A stretch of 64,000 nt of DNA, from positions 33,046 to 97,045 of the forward strand of contig PLXQ01000063.1 in assembly GCA_003151475.1 (NCBI GenBank), given 5' to 3'. Below are positions 25,804 to 34,636 of this stretch, piece after piece. Position numbers and translations under genes: made by a program. How positions within the stretch are numbered: the first letter of the stretch is position 1; each line of letters opens with the position of its first letter. This stretch comes from Acidimicrobiaceae bacterium (GTDB lineage: Bacteria > Actinomycetota > Acidimicrobiia > Acidimicrobiales > UBA8190). Below the pieces are notes generated by a model that did no database searches, was not told the origin of the DNA, and saw nothing but the letters and a program-made list of their open reading frames with translations.

Positions 25804-27078
25804 GTGCGCGATGAGACAATCGCCATCCATGGTGGTTATACCGCCGACGGCACCCGGGCCGTGGCCGTACCGATCTATCAGACGGTGGCCCATGATTTCA
25901 TCGACGCCGCGCACGCCGGTGCCGTGCTCGACCTCGAAGTGCCGGGATTTCACTACAACCGCATCAACAACCCGACCAACGACGTCCTCGAAAAGCGCAT
26001 AGCCGCCCTGGAGGGGGGAACGGCCGCCCTGGTGGTGGCATCGGGCATGGCCGCGGTCAGCTACGCCATCCTCACCGTGGCTGCTCCCGGTTCGAACTTC
26101 GTGGTGGCCCCCCAGCTCTACGGAGCGACCTTCACCTACTTCGCCCATGTGCTGCCGTCACTCGGGATCGAAGCCAGATTCGCCCGCGACGACAGCGCTG
26201 ATTCGATCGCGGCGCTGATGGACGACAGGACCTGCGCCGTCTTCTGCGAGACAATCGGCAACCCGGCCGGCAATGTCGTCGACCTCGAGGCGGTTGCGGC
26301 CGTGGCGCACGGGGGAGGGGTGCCACTCATGGTGGACAACACCGTGGCCACCCCTCTGCTGTTGAAGCCGATTAGCCACGGTGCCGACGTCGTGGTCCAC
26401 TCCCTGACCAAGTTCGTCGGAGGCCATGGCACGACACTCGGCGGCGCCATCGTGGACGGTGGGACGTTCCCCTGGACCGATCACGCCGAGCGCTTCCCCG
26501 GGTTCAACCTGCCCGAGCCCGCCTTCCACGACGTCGTCTTCGCCCGGGACTTCCCCGAAAGGCCGTTCACGGTCCGGGCCCGGTCGGTGCAGCTACGCAA
26601 CACCGGTGCCACCCTTTCGCCTCTGGCCGCCTTCCAGTTGCTCCAAGGTCTCGAGACCTTGTCTGTCCGCCTCGACCGGCACGAGGCCAACGCCCGGGCT
26701 GTGGCCGACTACCTGGCCAACGACCCGCGCGTCGAGTGGGTGAGCTTCGTGGGGTTTCCCGACCACCCGTCCTATGACCTGGCCAAGCGTTACCTCGCCG
26801 GACGTGTCCCGTCGATCATCACTTTCGGTGCCGCTGGTGGCTACGACGCCGGACTGGCGTTCTTCGATGCTCTCCAGCTGTTCAAACGACTTCTCAATCT
26901 GGGCGACGCCAAATCGTTGGCCATCCATCCCGCCTCCACCACCCACCGCCAGCTGAGCGATGACGAACGTTCCGCCGCCGGGATCCGACCGGAGACCATC
27001 CGGCTATCCATCGGGCTCGAGCACATCGACGATCTCATCGAGGACCTCGATCAGGCCTTGGCCAAGGCCACCACCTGA
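25804..27078 (+). CDS. metY: O-acylhomoserine sulfhydrylase (MetY-like, PLP)
   Basis: A 424-aa Cys/Met-metabolism PLP enzyme. TLAIHGG-type start (ETIAIHGGYTADGTRAVAVPIYQT), NRINNPTNDVLEKRIAALEGG, ASGMAAVSYAILTV, PLP lysine in VVHSLTKFVGGHGT, and HPASTTHRQL near the end are diagnostic. It replaces the acyl group of O-acylhomoserine with sulfide or another nucleophile. GTG 25804 lies 2 nt after the acyltransferase stop with GGAG 10 nt before; GTG 25789 is an alternative. A known precedent for product formation by such an enzyme is the sulfhydrylase-like part of RtxA in rhizobitoxine synthesis. Confidence 0.92.
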   Translation: MRDETIAIHGGYTADGTRAVAVPIYQTVAHDFIDAAHAGAVLDLEVPGFHYNRINNPTNDVLEKRIAALEGGTAALVVASGMAAVSYAILTVAAPGSNFVVAPQLYGATFTYFAHVLPSLGIEARFARDDSADSIAALMDDRTCAVFCETIGNPAGNVVDLEAVAAVAHGGGVPLMVDNTVATPLLLKPISHGADVVVHSLTKFVGGHGTTLGGAIVDGGTFPWTDHAERFPGFNLPEPAFHDVVFARDFPERPFTVRARSVQLRNTGATLSPLAAFQLLQGLETLSVRLDRHEANARAVADYLANDPRVEWVSFVGFPDHPSYDLAKRYLAGRVPSIITFGAAGGYDAGLAFFDALQLFKRLLNLGDAKSLAIHPASTTHRQLSDDERSAAGIRPETIRLSIGLEHIDDLIEDLDQALAKATT

Positions 27079-27112
27079 TTTTCCGGTCTCACTCCGACTG
27101 CTGAGCGGACAG

Positions 27113-27133
27113 CGGCGCCGGGTCTTCGGCGCC
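27113..27133. terminator. GC hairpin between convergent genes
   Basis: CGGCGCCG (27113-27120) and CGGCGCC (27127-27133) pair around a short loop, between the metY stop and the end of the FAD-enzyme gene. A run of CCCACG hexamers follows (27132-27150). Confidence 0.45.
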
Positions 27134-27200
27134 CACGCCCACGCCCACGCCTGCTCCGCGCCGGCGCCCGGGCCACAGCCCACGCCGGGGACGGTTTTCT

Positions 27201-29012
27201 TCAGCCGATGACCTCTCTCACGCAGTCCTCGGCGTCGAGCACGGCCCGGATCCGACTGCGGGGCGACGGCAGGTAGTGGGTGAAGTAACGGGCTCCTTCG
27301 GTGAGGACACCGAGCAGCGAGAGGCTCGACTGGAGCTGACCGTGGGCGTCATACGGATGGAAGTGTTCGCTGATGGAGACGCTTCCCACCGGGGTATCGC
27401 CGTAACTCATCTGGGTCAGGCGCCCTTTGGCGTAGAGGCGGCTGAGCAAGGGTGAACCCGAGTTGGCCAGCGACGGCAGATCCAGATACCCGCGAATCAC
27501 GGCACCGACCGAGATCGTGATCTCTTCGGCCAGTTCGGTCGAGCGCAGTGTCGTCCGGCCATCGGATCCGGGGGTCACTTCGGGATTCGGCCCGAGCGGG
27601 GCCTGCACCACCCCGGCATCGAAAAGAGCCAACAGCTGCTGGGACCGAAGCGGCGGAGGTCCTGCTTCCATCCGGTTGATCCGACCCCGGATGTTCGACT
27701 GGAAGTCGGTGTATGACTCGAGGGTGAGCCCGCCGAATTCGATCACCAGACGGAGCTGGTCCCGCAGGATGCGCAGGACCTCGAGGGCGGCCTTCACGGG
27801 ACTGCCCCCGATGGCCACAGCCTCGTCCAGATCCGACTCGATCATGCCGTAGAACTGGGACTGGAAGTCGCGACTCGAGGCGTACGACTGCCCGGTACCG
27901 GCAAAAAGATGGCTGGCGGGGTCGAATCGACCGTACACGGGCTCAAACTGTTCGACCAGCCGGTCGAAGTCACCCTCCAGCCAGCCGGTGGTGAGGCGGC
28001 GGCGGACTTCGGCCGACGCGTCCATGCCGCCCTTCAGATAGGCGGCGTGGGTGAGATAACGGGACTGCATCTCGGCGTACAGCAGCGGCAGGAGATCGCG
28101 CCGGAAGTCGACCTTGTGCCGTTCCTGTGAGCCGCCCGGGTTGGTCAGAGCGCTGATCTCCTGCGGGGTGCAGACCACGGGCTGGTAAGCGCCGTACGGG
28201 TCCACGCCGTGTGCCGATTTGGCGCAGTACGGAACGCCCGAGCGCGAGTACAGGTAGATCAGAGGCTCGTTCCCGCTGGGCACGTAGCGCATGCGCTGGC
28301 CCGCCTCCTCGAAAGTCCCGCCCCGACCGACCGTGAACGCGGTCAGGAGATCGAAGCCGACCAAACCCATCCCGGCGATGGCGATAGATTCACCGGGTGC
28401 GACGGTGCTGTCGAAATACTCGACGGGGTAGGGGCGCAAGTAGCCGGCTCCCGTCCTCGGTCCGTCGGATTCTTCGTTCCAGGTGTGACCCGACGTAAGC
28501 ACCACATGGTCGACAGACAGCGTCTGGCCGTTGTCGAGCACTATCGCCTCCTGTCCACCGGACGAGGTGATGTCGATGGCGCTGGCGTAGTGGCGCACGA
28601 CCTCGATGTTGGACGGGGCGTTCGCCACGAGTGTCTCGTAGAACCACACCAGGTACTCGCCCATCAGACGCCGAGGAAGGTAGTCGGTGGCGGCGATCGG
28701 TCGACCGGTGGTGCTGATTCGGCAGTCGTGACCCACCCACCGGTAGCCGCTCTTCACGACCCACTCGTAGAGCCCGACCGCATAGGGCCGATCGTCTTCT
28801 CCGTGGGGCGCCGCGTACATCGACAATTGCCCACACGGGTTGTTCAGAATCAGGTAGTCGGGCTGACCCATGGCGTAGACACCACCACCCAGGGCGCCCG
28901 GCTCGATGACATGTACCCGGATGAAGGACTGCGTACTCCGGGCCTGCGCCACGGCGCGCTCCAGGACACACAAACCCCACGAGCCTAAGCCGACGACGGC
29001 AAACTCGATCAT
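27201..29012 (-). CDS. FAD/NAD(P)-binding oxidoreductase (PF13454-like)
   Basis: A 603-aa two-dinucleotide-domain flavoprotein. FAVVGLGSWGLCVLERAV is the FAD site at the N-terminus and SIAIAGMGLVGFDLLTAF the NAD(P) site near residue 200. YLILNNPCGQLSMYA and LIYLYSRSGVPYCAKS are typical of the long FAD-NAD(P)-binding family that includes amine N-oxygenase-like enzymes. The C-terminal half is unannotated. ATG 29012. Its place in the locus suggests oxidation of an amino-acid nitrogen; CreE/FzmM-type nitrosuccinate synthases are a possible but unverified relative. Confidence 0.75.
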   Translation of the reverse strand: MIEFAVVGLGSWGLCVLERAVAQARSTQSFIRVHVIEPGALGGGVYAMGQPDYLILNNPCGQLSMYAAPHGEDDRPYAVGLYEWVVKSGYRWVGHDCRISTTGRPIAATDYLPRRLMGEYLVWFYETLVANAPSNIEVVRHYASAIDITSSGGQEAIVLDNGQTLSVDHVVLTSGHTWNEESDGPRTGAGYLRPYPVEYFDSTVAPGESIAIAGMGLVGFDLLTAFTVGRGGTFEEAGQRMRYVPSGNEPLIYLYSRSGVPYCAKSAHGVDPYGAYQPVVCTPQEISALTNPGGSQERHKVDFRRDLLPLLYAEMQSRYLTHAAYLKGGMDASAEVRRRLTTGWLEGDFDRLVEQFEPVYGRFDPASHLFAGTGQSYASSRDFQSQFYGMIESDLDEAVAIGGSPVKAALEVLRILRDQLRLVIEFGGLTLESYTDFQSNIRGRINRMEAGPPPLRSQQLLALFDAGVVQAPLGPNPEVTPGSDGRTTLRSTELAEEITISVGAVIRGYLDLPSLANSGSPLLSRLYAKGRLTQMSYGDTPVGSVSISEHFHPYDAHGQLQSSLSLLGVLTEGARYFTHYLPSPRSRIRAVLDAEDCVREVIG

Positions 29013-29220
29013 GGCTATCTCGGTGTGGCGATGCGCTGAGCGCGAGCACCGGACAGAAGAAGCCGTTGAAGGCAATGGACGCGACAACATCACCGGTACT
29101 GCAGCCCCCTATTCACCCTTGGATTCACGGTTGCCCGAGAACCTTCTGGCCGGACGCAAGAAAAGCAGTACCGGCGCATCAATTAACGGTAGAGCCTCAC
29201 TACCCGAATGCACAGGGCGT

Positions 29221-29387
29221 TGTCGAAATGTAGAGAAACGAGCATTGTTGAAACGTAGGGAATTCACAGTATGGAAACGTCCGGCCGCCCGTCCGGCTTG
29301 TCGTCGGCCGTGGGCCTTGCTCGTCGTCGGCCGTTGGTCTTGTCGAAACGTAGAGAATTCGCCTTGTCGAAACGTAGGGAATGCACC
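29221..29387. repeat. Four ~24-bp direct repeats in a divergent promoter region
   Basis: Copies start at 29221, 29246, 29340 and 29364, consensus TTGTCGAAACGTAGRGAATT. They form two pairs with 24-25 nt internal spacing. A GTCGTCGGCCGTGG-like doublet separates the pairs. The region lies between the divergent FAD-enzyme and aldo-keto reductase genes (29013-29471), where no gene is visible. The copies look like a multi-site operator. Confidence 0.7.
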
Positions 29388-29471
29388 GCCCGATCAGTAG
29401 AATGGAGTTGATTCGATTCGGTGCCTTAAGGGTGTTGGAGTCACCACACCCGTGACGAAAAGAATGGGACG

Positions 29472-30347
29472 ATGCTGGACGCCTCTGACACACTCGAACT
29501 AGGTACTCTGCGCGTACACCGCCTGGGATTCGGCACCATGCAGCTCACCGGTCCGGGCGTGTGGGGCCCTCCAAAGGACCCCGACGGCGCCATTGCCGTG
29601 CTGCGGACAGCCGTGGCCCTGGGTGTCGATCTGATCGACACGGCCGACTCCTACGGTCCCGATATCGCCGAAGAGCTCATTCGGGAGGCCCTGTCTCCAT
29701 ACCCGGCGGATATCACCATCGCCACCAAGGCGGGCTTCACCCGTTCCGGTCCCGACCAGTGGGAGGAGTGCGGTCGGCCCGAGTACCTGAAGAGCCAGTG
29801 CGAGGGGAGCCTGAAGCGTCTCGGCGTCGACCACATCGATCTCTTTCAGCTGCACCGGATCGACCCCAGGGTCCCGCCTGACGACCAATTCGGCGCCCTC
29901 AAGGACCTGCGTGACTCGGGGATGGTCGCCGAAGTCGGGCTTTCGGAGGTTACCGTGGCCGATGTCGAAGCGGCCCGACGGATCGTGCCCATCATCACGG
30001 TCCAGAACCAGTACAACATCGCCCAGCGCGGCGCCGATGACGTCCTCGACTACTGCGAAAGCCATCAGATCGGATTCATCCCGTGGTTCCCGTTGGCCAA
30101 CGGGAAGCTCGCCCGCGACGGTGGTCCCCTCGACACCGTCGCCCGCGAGGTGGGAGCGACCGTTTCCCAGGTCAGTCTGGCCTGGTTGCTCCGTCGCTCG
30201 GCGGTCATGCTCCCCATCCCAGGGACATCATCGGTCGAGCATCTCGAAGAGAACTGGGCGGCAGGCGAGGTGTCTCTCAGCGACAGCCAGTACGACCAGT
30301 TGGTCGCCGCCCGCAAGCCCGTGCGCCGGTGGGCGCTCGGAGGATGA
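29472..30347 (+). CDS. Aldo/keto reductase
   Basis: A 291-aa NADPH-dependent TIM-barrel reductase. The catalytic tetrad is visible: Asp and Tyr in DTADSYGP, Lys in IATKAGF, His in FQLHRID; the cofactor region is [33 protein letters not shown] fits the AKR class often annotated as pyridoxal reductase/oxidoreductase. It opens a three-gene plus-strand operon with the amidohydrolase (9-nt gap) and AMP ligase. Substrate unknown. Confidence 0.9.
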   Translation: MLDASDTLELGTLRVHRLGFGTMQLTGPGVWGPPKDPDGAIAVLRTAVALGVDLIDTADSYGPDIAEELIREALSPYPADITIATKAGFTRSGPDQWEECGRPEYLKSQCEGSLKRLGVDHIDLFQLHRIDPRVPPDDQFGALKDLRDSGMVAEVGLSEVTVADVEAARRIVPIITVQNQYNIAQRGADDVLDYCESHQIGFIPWFPLANGKLARDGGPLDTVAREVGATVSQVSLAWLLRRSAVMLPIPGTSSVEHLEENWAAGEVSLSDSQYDQLVAARKPVRRWALGG

Positions 30348-30355
30348 CGTGATCG

Positions 30356-32155
30356 GTGTCTGCTGTGGCCGCTGACCTTGTGATTCGAAACGGGACACTG
30401 GCCGACGGAACCGGTGGCCCCCTTCGTCGCGCCGACGTTGCCATCACCGGGAACCGGATCACCGACGTCGGAGCTGACGTGGGCCGAGGCCGGCGCGAGC
30501 TCGATGCCGAGGGTCTGCTCGTCACCCCCGGTTTCGTTGATCCCCACACCCATTACGACGGTCAGGCCACCTGGGATCCGTTGCTGGCACCCTCATCGCA
30601 CCACGGGGTGACCACTGTGGCCATGGGCAACTGCGGTGTGGGTTTCGCTCCGGTCGCCCCCGACCGCCACGACTGGTTGATCGCCACCATGGAAGGCGTC
30701 GAGGACATCCCCGGCACCGCTCTCCACGAAGGGCTGCGATGGGACTGGGAATCGTTCCCCGAATACCTCGACGCCCTCGAGCGTCAGCCTCGGACCATCG
30801 ACGTGGGCACCCACCTGCCCCATGCCGCGCTGCGTGCCTTCGTGATGGGCGAGCGGGGAGCGGATCCGGCCGAGCACCCCGACGACGGCCAGCTCGAGAC
30901 CATGACCAAGCTCCTGCTTGAGGGCCTCGATGCCGGAGCCCTCGGCATCACCACGTCGCGGACCGATCGTCACCGCACGAGTACCGGAGAGAACCTCGGC
31001 ACGCTGCGGGCCCGGGAGCCCGAGTTGGCGGCTCTAGCCTCGGCGCTGCGGTCGAGCGGCAAGGGCGTCTTCCAATTCCTGAGCGACAGTTACCGGACGA
31101 CCAATGACGAATTCGCCCTGGCAGAGTTCGCGCTGGTGACGGAGTTCGCCCGGGCCAGCCTCCGTCCCGTCAGCTACACGGTGCAGCAGGACATCGAAGC
31201 TCCCGAGCGGTGGCGGGACCTGATGGCGCTGGCCGTCACGCTCCAGTCAGAAGGCCTCGATGTGAAGGCACAGGTCGCACCCCGACCCATCGGTGTTCTG
31301 CTCGGCCTCGAAGCGTCCGCCAACGTCTTCACCCCGGCGCGTGCATACGCCAAGGTCGCCCGCCTTCCTCTGGCCGAACGGGTGGCGGCTCTGACCGACC
31401 CCGATCGTCGGCGGAGGATCATTGATGGCCATGAGCAGCTCACCTCCGGACCGGACTCATTTCCCGGATACGCCTTCTTCGCCCGGTTCGACGACATGTA
31501 CGTCCTCGACGACCCGGTGGATTACAACTTCGACAGCTCCCGGTCACTCGGCGCCATCGCCCGTCGTACCGGCGCCGATCCTCGCCAGCTGGCCTACGAC
31601 GTGCAACTGCAGGACGGCGGTCGCCAGCTCATCTACACACCGATGTTCAACTTCGCCCACCGAGACCTCGACGCCATCCGCGAGATGATCACCTCACCGG
31701 TGGCCATGTTCGGGCTCTCCGACGCCGGTGCCCACTGCGGGCAGATCTGTGACGGCAGCATGACCACCACCTACCTCTCCATGTGGGGCCGGGACCTCCA
31801 GGGCCACGGCGGACTGCCGGTGGAGTCCGTGGTTCACCAGATCACCCGTCGGCCGGCCGCCCACTTCGGCTGGATGGACCGCGGCATCGTCGGCCCCGGG
31901 CTCCTGGCCGATCTCAACGTGATCGATCTCGAGGGCCTCGCGTGCGCCCCGCCCGAGATCACCGCCGACCTTCCCGCCGGCGGCCGCCGCCTCCTGCAGG
32001 CGGCTCGGGGCTACCGGTGGACATTGAAAGGGGGGGCGGTGACTTTCGAAGACGGTATCCCCACGGGTGCGCTCCCGGGGGTGTTGCTCCGTGGGGCCCA
32101 GGCCGGACCTGCGCCTCTGGCCGGACCGGCGACGCGGGCCGGATCGGAAGCGTGA
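30356..32155 (+). CDS. D-aminoacylase/N-acyl-amino-acid amidohydrolase family protein
   Basis: A 599-aa amidohydrolase. LVTPGFVDPHTHYDGQATWDP gives the HxH metal site and FGLSDAGAHCGQICDG the late Asp region; GNCGVGFAPVAP is the bridging-Cys segment typical of N-acyl-D-amino-acid deacylases. GTG 30356. It could deacylate a protected intermediate, as in self-resistance or prodrug schemes (inference). Translation overlaps the following ligase by GTGA. Confidence 0.87.
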   Translation: MSAVAADLVIRNGTLADGTGGPLRRADVAITGNRITDVGADVGRGRRELDAEGLLVTPGFVDPHTHYDGQATWDPLLAPSSHHGVTTVAMGNCGVGFAPVAPDRHDWLIATMEGVEDIPGTALHEGLRWDWESFPEYLDALERQPRTIDVGTHLPHAALRAFVMGERGADPAEHPDDGQLETMTKLLLEGLDAGALGITTSRTDRHRTSTGENLGTLRAREPELAALASALRSSGKGVFQFLSDSYRTTNDEFALAEFALVTEFARASLRPVSYTVQQDIEAPERWRDLMALAVTLQSEGLDVKAQVAPRPIGVLLGLEASANVFTPARAYAKVARLPLAERVAALTDPDRRRRIIDGHEQLTSGPDSFPGYAFFARFDDMYVLDDPVDYNFDSSRSLGAIARRTGADPRQLAYDVQLQDGGRQLIYTPMFNFAHRDLDAIREMITSPVAMFGLSDAGAHCGQICDGSMTTTYLSMWGRDLQGHGGLPVESVVHQITRRPAAHFGWMDRGIVGPGLLADLNVIDLEGLACAPPEITADLPAGGRRLLQAARGYRWTLKGGAVTFEDGIPTGALPGVLLRGAQAGPAPLAGPATRAGSEA

Positions 32156-33717
32156 CCGGGCTGATGAGTACCGACATCCTGTCGTGCATCGTCGAGCAGG
32201 CTCGGACGGGACCCGATCTTCCGGCCGTGAAAGACCTGGACCGCGCCCTCAGCTATCACCAACTGGTCGACGAGGTCGCTCAAATGGCGGCCGCGCTCGA
32301 AGCCTTGGGCGTCGGAGAGGGTGAACGGGTGGCGCTGCACCTGCCCAACTCCGTCGATTTCGTCGTGGCCGCACTGGCCTCACTGTGGCTCGGCGCCCTG
32401 TTCGTCCCGTTGGCCATGACCGACCCGGACGCCCGCGTGGACGCCATCGTGGCCGACTGCTCGCCCGTGATCGTGGTGGTGGGCGATCAGGAGGAGAGTG
32501 GCCGCCGGGCGTCATCGTCCGGTGGCCCGCAGCGGGTCCGTTACGCGGACCTGAGGGCCTCGTCCTCCGCTTCGCCCGCTCCTTGTGCCGTGGCCTCAGA
32601 CACCGTGGCCTACGCCATCTACACGTCGGGGACCACGGGTTCACCGAAGGGTGTCCTGATCAGCCACGGAGCCTTCTTCGCCGCCGTCCGCTCGACGGCC
32701 GGGGCGCTTGGGCTCGGCCGGCTCACCCGGACGTTGTGCGTCTCCCCATTCCACTTCGACGGCTCGTTCGGCACCTTGTTCCCGACGCTCTTCGCCGGTG
32801 GCGCGGTGGTGATCCGCCCGCGTGAGGCGCTGCTCTTCCCGCGGACATTCTTCAAGGCCGTGAAGAGCGAAGGCATCACCTACACAGGCTTTTCGCCTAC
32901 CTATCTGAAGCTCCTTCTGGCCACCCCCCAGATCGGCGAATTGAACAGTGGGACCCTCGAGATCATCGCCCTCGGTGGTGAGGCCTGTGTGCTGGCCGAC
33001 CTCAAGGCGTTGTGGGAGGCGGTCCCGCAGGTCCGGGTGTTCAATCGCTACGGTCCGACCGAAACCACCATCGCGGTGACCCATGTGGAGCTCACGGCAG
33101 ACCTTGTGGCCGACGGCACGGTGCCCATCGGGCAACCACACCCCGGGGTGACCTTCCACATCGCTGACGACCGAGGCGTGCTTCTCGAGGCCGTGGGCCA
33201 GGTGGGCGAGCTGTACATCGGTGGGTCACAGTTGATGACCGGTTACTGGGGAGCTCCGGATCTCACCGAGGAGGTGATGCGGTCCGACGTGGTTCCGAAC
33301 GAGACCGTCTACCGTTCCGGCGATCTCGTCTTCCGAAACCGACGTGGTGACTACGTCTATGTCGACCGGGCGGACCGGGTGATCAAAAGGTTCGGTGTGC
33401 GCATCTCACTTCTCGAGCTGGCTGATGCAATGCGCAGCCTGCCCGGTGTATCGGACGCCGCCTGCGTGGTGTTCGACAACGACGGTGAGGTCGGTATCGC
33501 CGCATTCGTCATGACCGACGGTTCTGTCTCTACGCTCGAGCTCCGCCGCGGTGCCAGGGAGCAGCTTCCCGACACCATGCTCCCCGACCGCTTCGAACTC
33601 GTCACCGAGCTTCCGCTCACCGCGTCGAGCAAGCTCGACGAGAGGCGGCTGCTGATGGATGTCGGCCTGCATGGAGCGGGCGAAGAGGCACTCCAAGGTG
33701 CTGCCACCCCTGGCTGA
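32152..33717 (+). CDS. Stand-alone AMP-forming ligase (amino-acid adenylation-like)
   Basis: A 521-aa ANL-superfamily enzyme: YTSGTTGSPKGV (A3), FHFDGSFGTLFPTL (A4), NRYGPTETTIAV (A5), YRSGDLVFRNRRGDY (A7), DRVIKRFGVRISLLEL (A8), and LPLTASSKLDERRL with the A10 Lys. All catalytic motifs are present, unlike the C-A protein of this locus. Pocket residues read D-G-G-G-A-G-R-I-A, not a standard amino-acid code I know. No PCP is attached. The GTG at 32152 overlaps the previous stop; ATG 32164 is the alternative. It may make an acyl- or aminoacyl-adenylate for amide formation. Confidence 0.85.
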   Translation: MTGLMSTDILSCIVEQARTGPDLPAVKDLDRALSYHQLVDEVAQMAAALEALGVGEGERVALHLPNSVDFVVAALASLWLGALFVPLAMTDPDARVDAIVADCSPVIVVVGDQEESGRRASSSGGPQRVRYADLRASSSASPAPCAVASDTVAYAIYTSGTTGSPKGVLISHGAFFAAVRSTAGALGLGRLTRTLCVSPFHFDGSFGTLFPTLFAGGAVVIRPREALLFPRTFFKAVKSEGITYTGFSPTYLKLLLATPQIGELNSGTLEIIALGGEACVLADLKALWEAVPQVRVFNRYGPTETTIAVTHVELTADLVADGTVPIGQPHPGVTFHIADDRGVLLEAVGQVGELYIGGSQLMTGYWGAPDLTEEVMRSDVVPNETVYRSGDLVFRNRRGDYVYVDRADRVIKRFGVRISLLELADAMRSLPGVSDAACVVFDNDGEVGIAAFVMTDGSVSTLELRRGAREQLPDTMLPDRFELVTELPLTASSKLDERRLLMDVGLHGAGEEALQGAATPG

Positions 33718-33780
33718 GTCGTGGGGGGACGACACCGATGGCTGTGCGGTCCTCGGTACTGATTATGGACCCAGGACTGG

Positions 33781-34551
33781 TTATGAGGCGCCCAGGACCC
33801 AGCGGGGCCGAGACCACAACTGCAGATATTCGACCACCGTGAAGCCGAGTTGGCGGTAGAGCTTTTCGCCTGCCACCGAGGAATGAAGAAGTGATCCCGA
33901 GGCGCCGTCGTTGCCGTCGCCGCCAGTGAACTGCTGCCGGAAAACCGCCTCGAGAAGCTTGCGGCCGTAGCCGCGTCCCTGGCATTCGGAGCGGGTGGCC
34001 ATCGACCAGATCACGACAAGCCCGTCCTGGAGAACGGTGGTGACGGACGAGACCAACCGGCCGTCGGCGAAGAAACCCCATATCGACATATCGGAACTGT
34101 CGACGGCGGTGTCGGGAATGGCGGCCGCAGCTGTCGGGTCGTCCAGTCCGTAGCTCTCACACAGCAGTTGGCGGGCGAAGGGCAGCTCAGCTACCGACAG
34201 TGGTCTTGCTCCGGTGGTCTCTTGTTCTGTCAGCACCGGTTTGTTGACCGTCATAAGGGGCAGGGCACCGACGACGATCCATCCGCTGTCGGCCAGCTTC
34301 TGTGCGGCCGCCAAACCCGGACCGGCCAACATCACGATGGCCGGTTTCTTGAGAGCGAGAGCCGGTTCGAGGCAGTGTTCGGTGAGCACCTCGGCGAGCG
34401 GCGAGTGGCAACAGGCCACGTTGTAGTTGACATTTCGCTGGCCGCTGAATGCCCTCCACCATTCGTCGTTCACCTCGAGCAGGTCGGACCGGGCCCAGAT
34501 CCGGGCCGCCGATCCGAGCACTCGCCACAAGTCCGACGGGGCCAGGGACAT
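33781..34551 (-). CDS. GNAT N-acetyltransferase
   Basis: About 256 aa. The C-terminal half has the acetyl-CoA motif MATRSECQGRGYGRKLLEAV, followed by LLHSSVAGEKLYRQLGFTVVE. The N-terminal half (VNDEWWRAFSGQRNVNYNVACCH) is a GNAT-like second domain. ATG 34551 (MSLAPSDLWRVLG) is preferred over a longer opening. Convergent with the ligase operon at the edge of the biosynthetic locus; a self-resistance or tailoring role is possible but unproven. Confidence 0.8.
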   Translation of the reverse strand: MSLAPSDLWRVLGSAARIWARSDLLEVNDEWWRAFSGQRNVNYNVACCHSPLAEVLTEHCLEPALALKKPAIVMLAGPGLAAAQKLADSGWIVVGALPLMTVNKPVLTEQETTGARPLSVAELPFARQLLCESYGLDDPTAAAAIPDTAVDSSDMSIWGFFADGRLVSSVTTVLQDGLVVIWSMATRSECQGRGYGRKLLEAVFRQQFTGGDGNDGASGSLLHSSVAGEKLYRQLGFTVVEYLQLWSRPRWVLGAS

Positions 34552-34636
34552 CGTCCGGAGGTTATAGGCCGTCGGCTTTCGATCGGCGGAACTCCTAATC
34601 GACGCCGGAGAAGCCGGAGGCCGGTGGGCCGAGGTG

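Noticed and set aside
29221..29387. CRISPR array
   Set aside because: Only four degenerate copies, no constant-length spacers, no cas genes.
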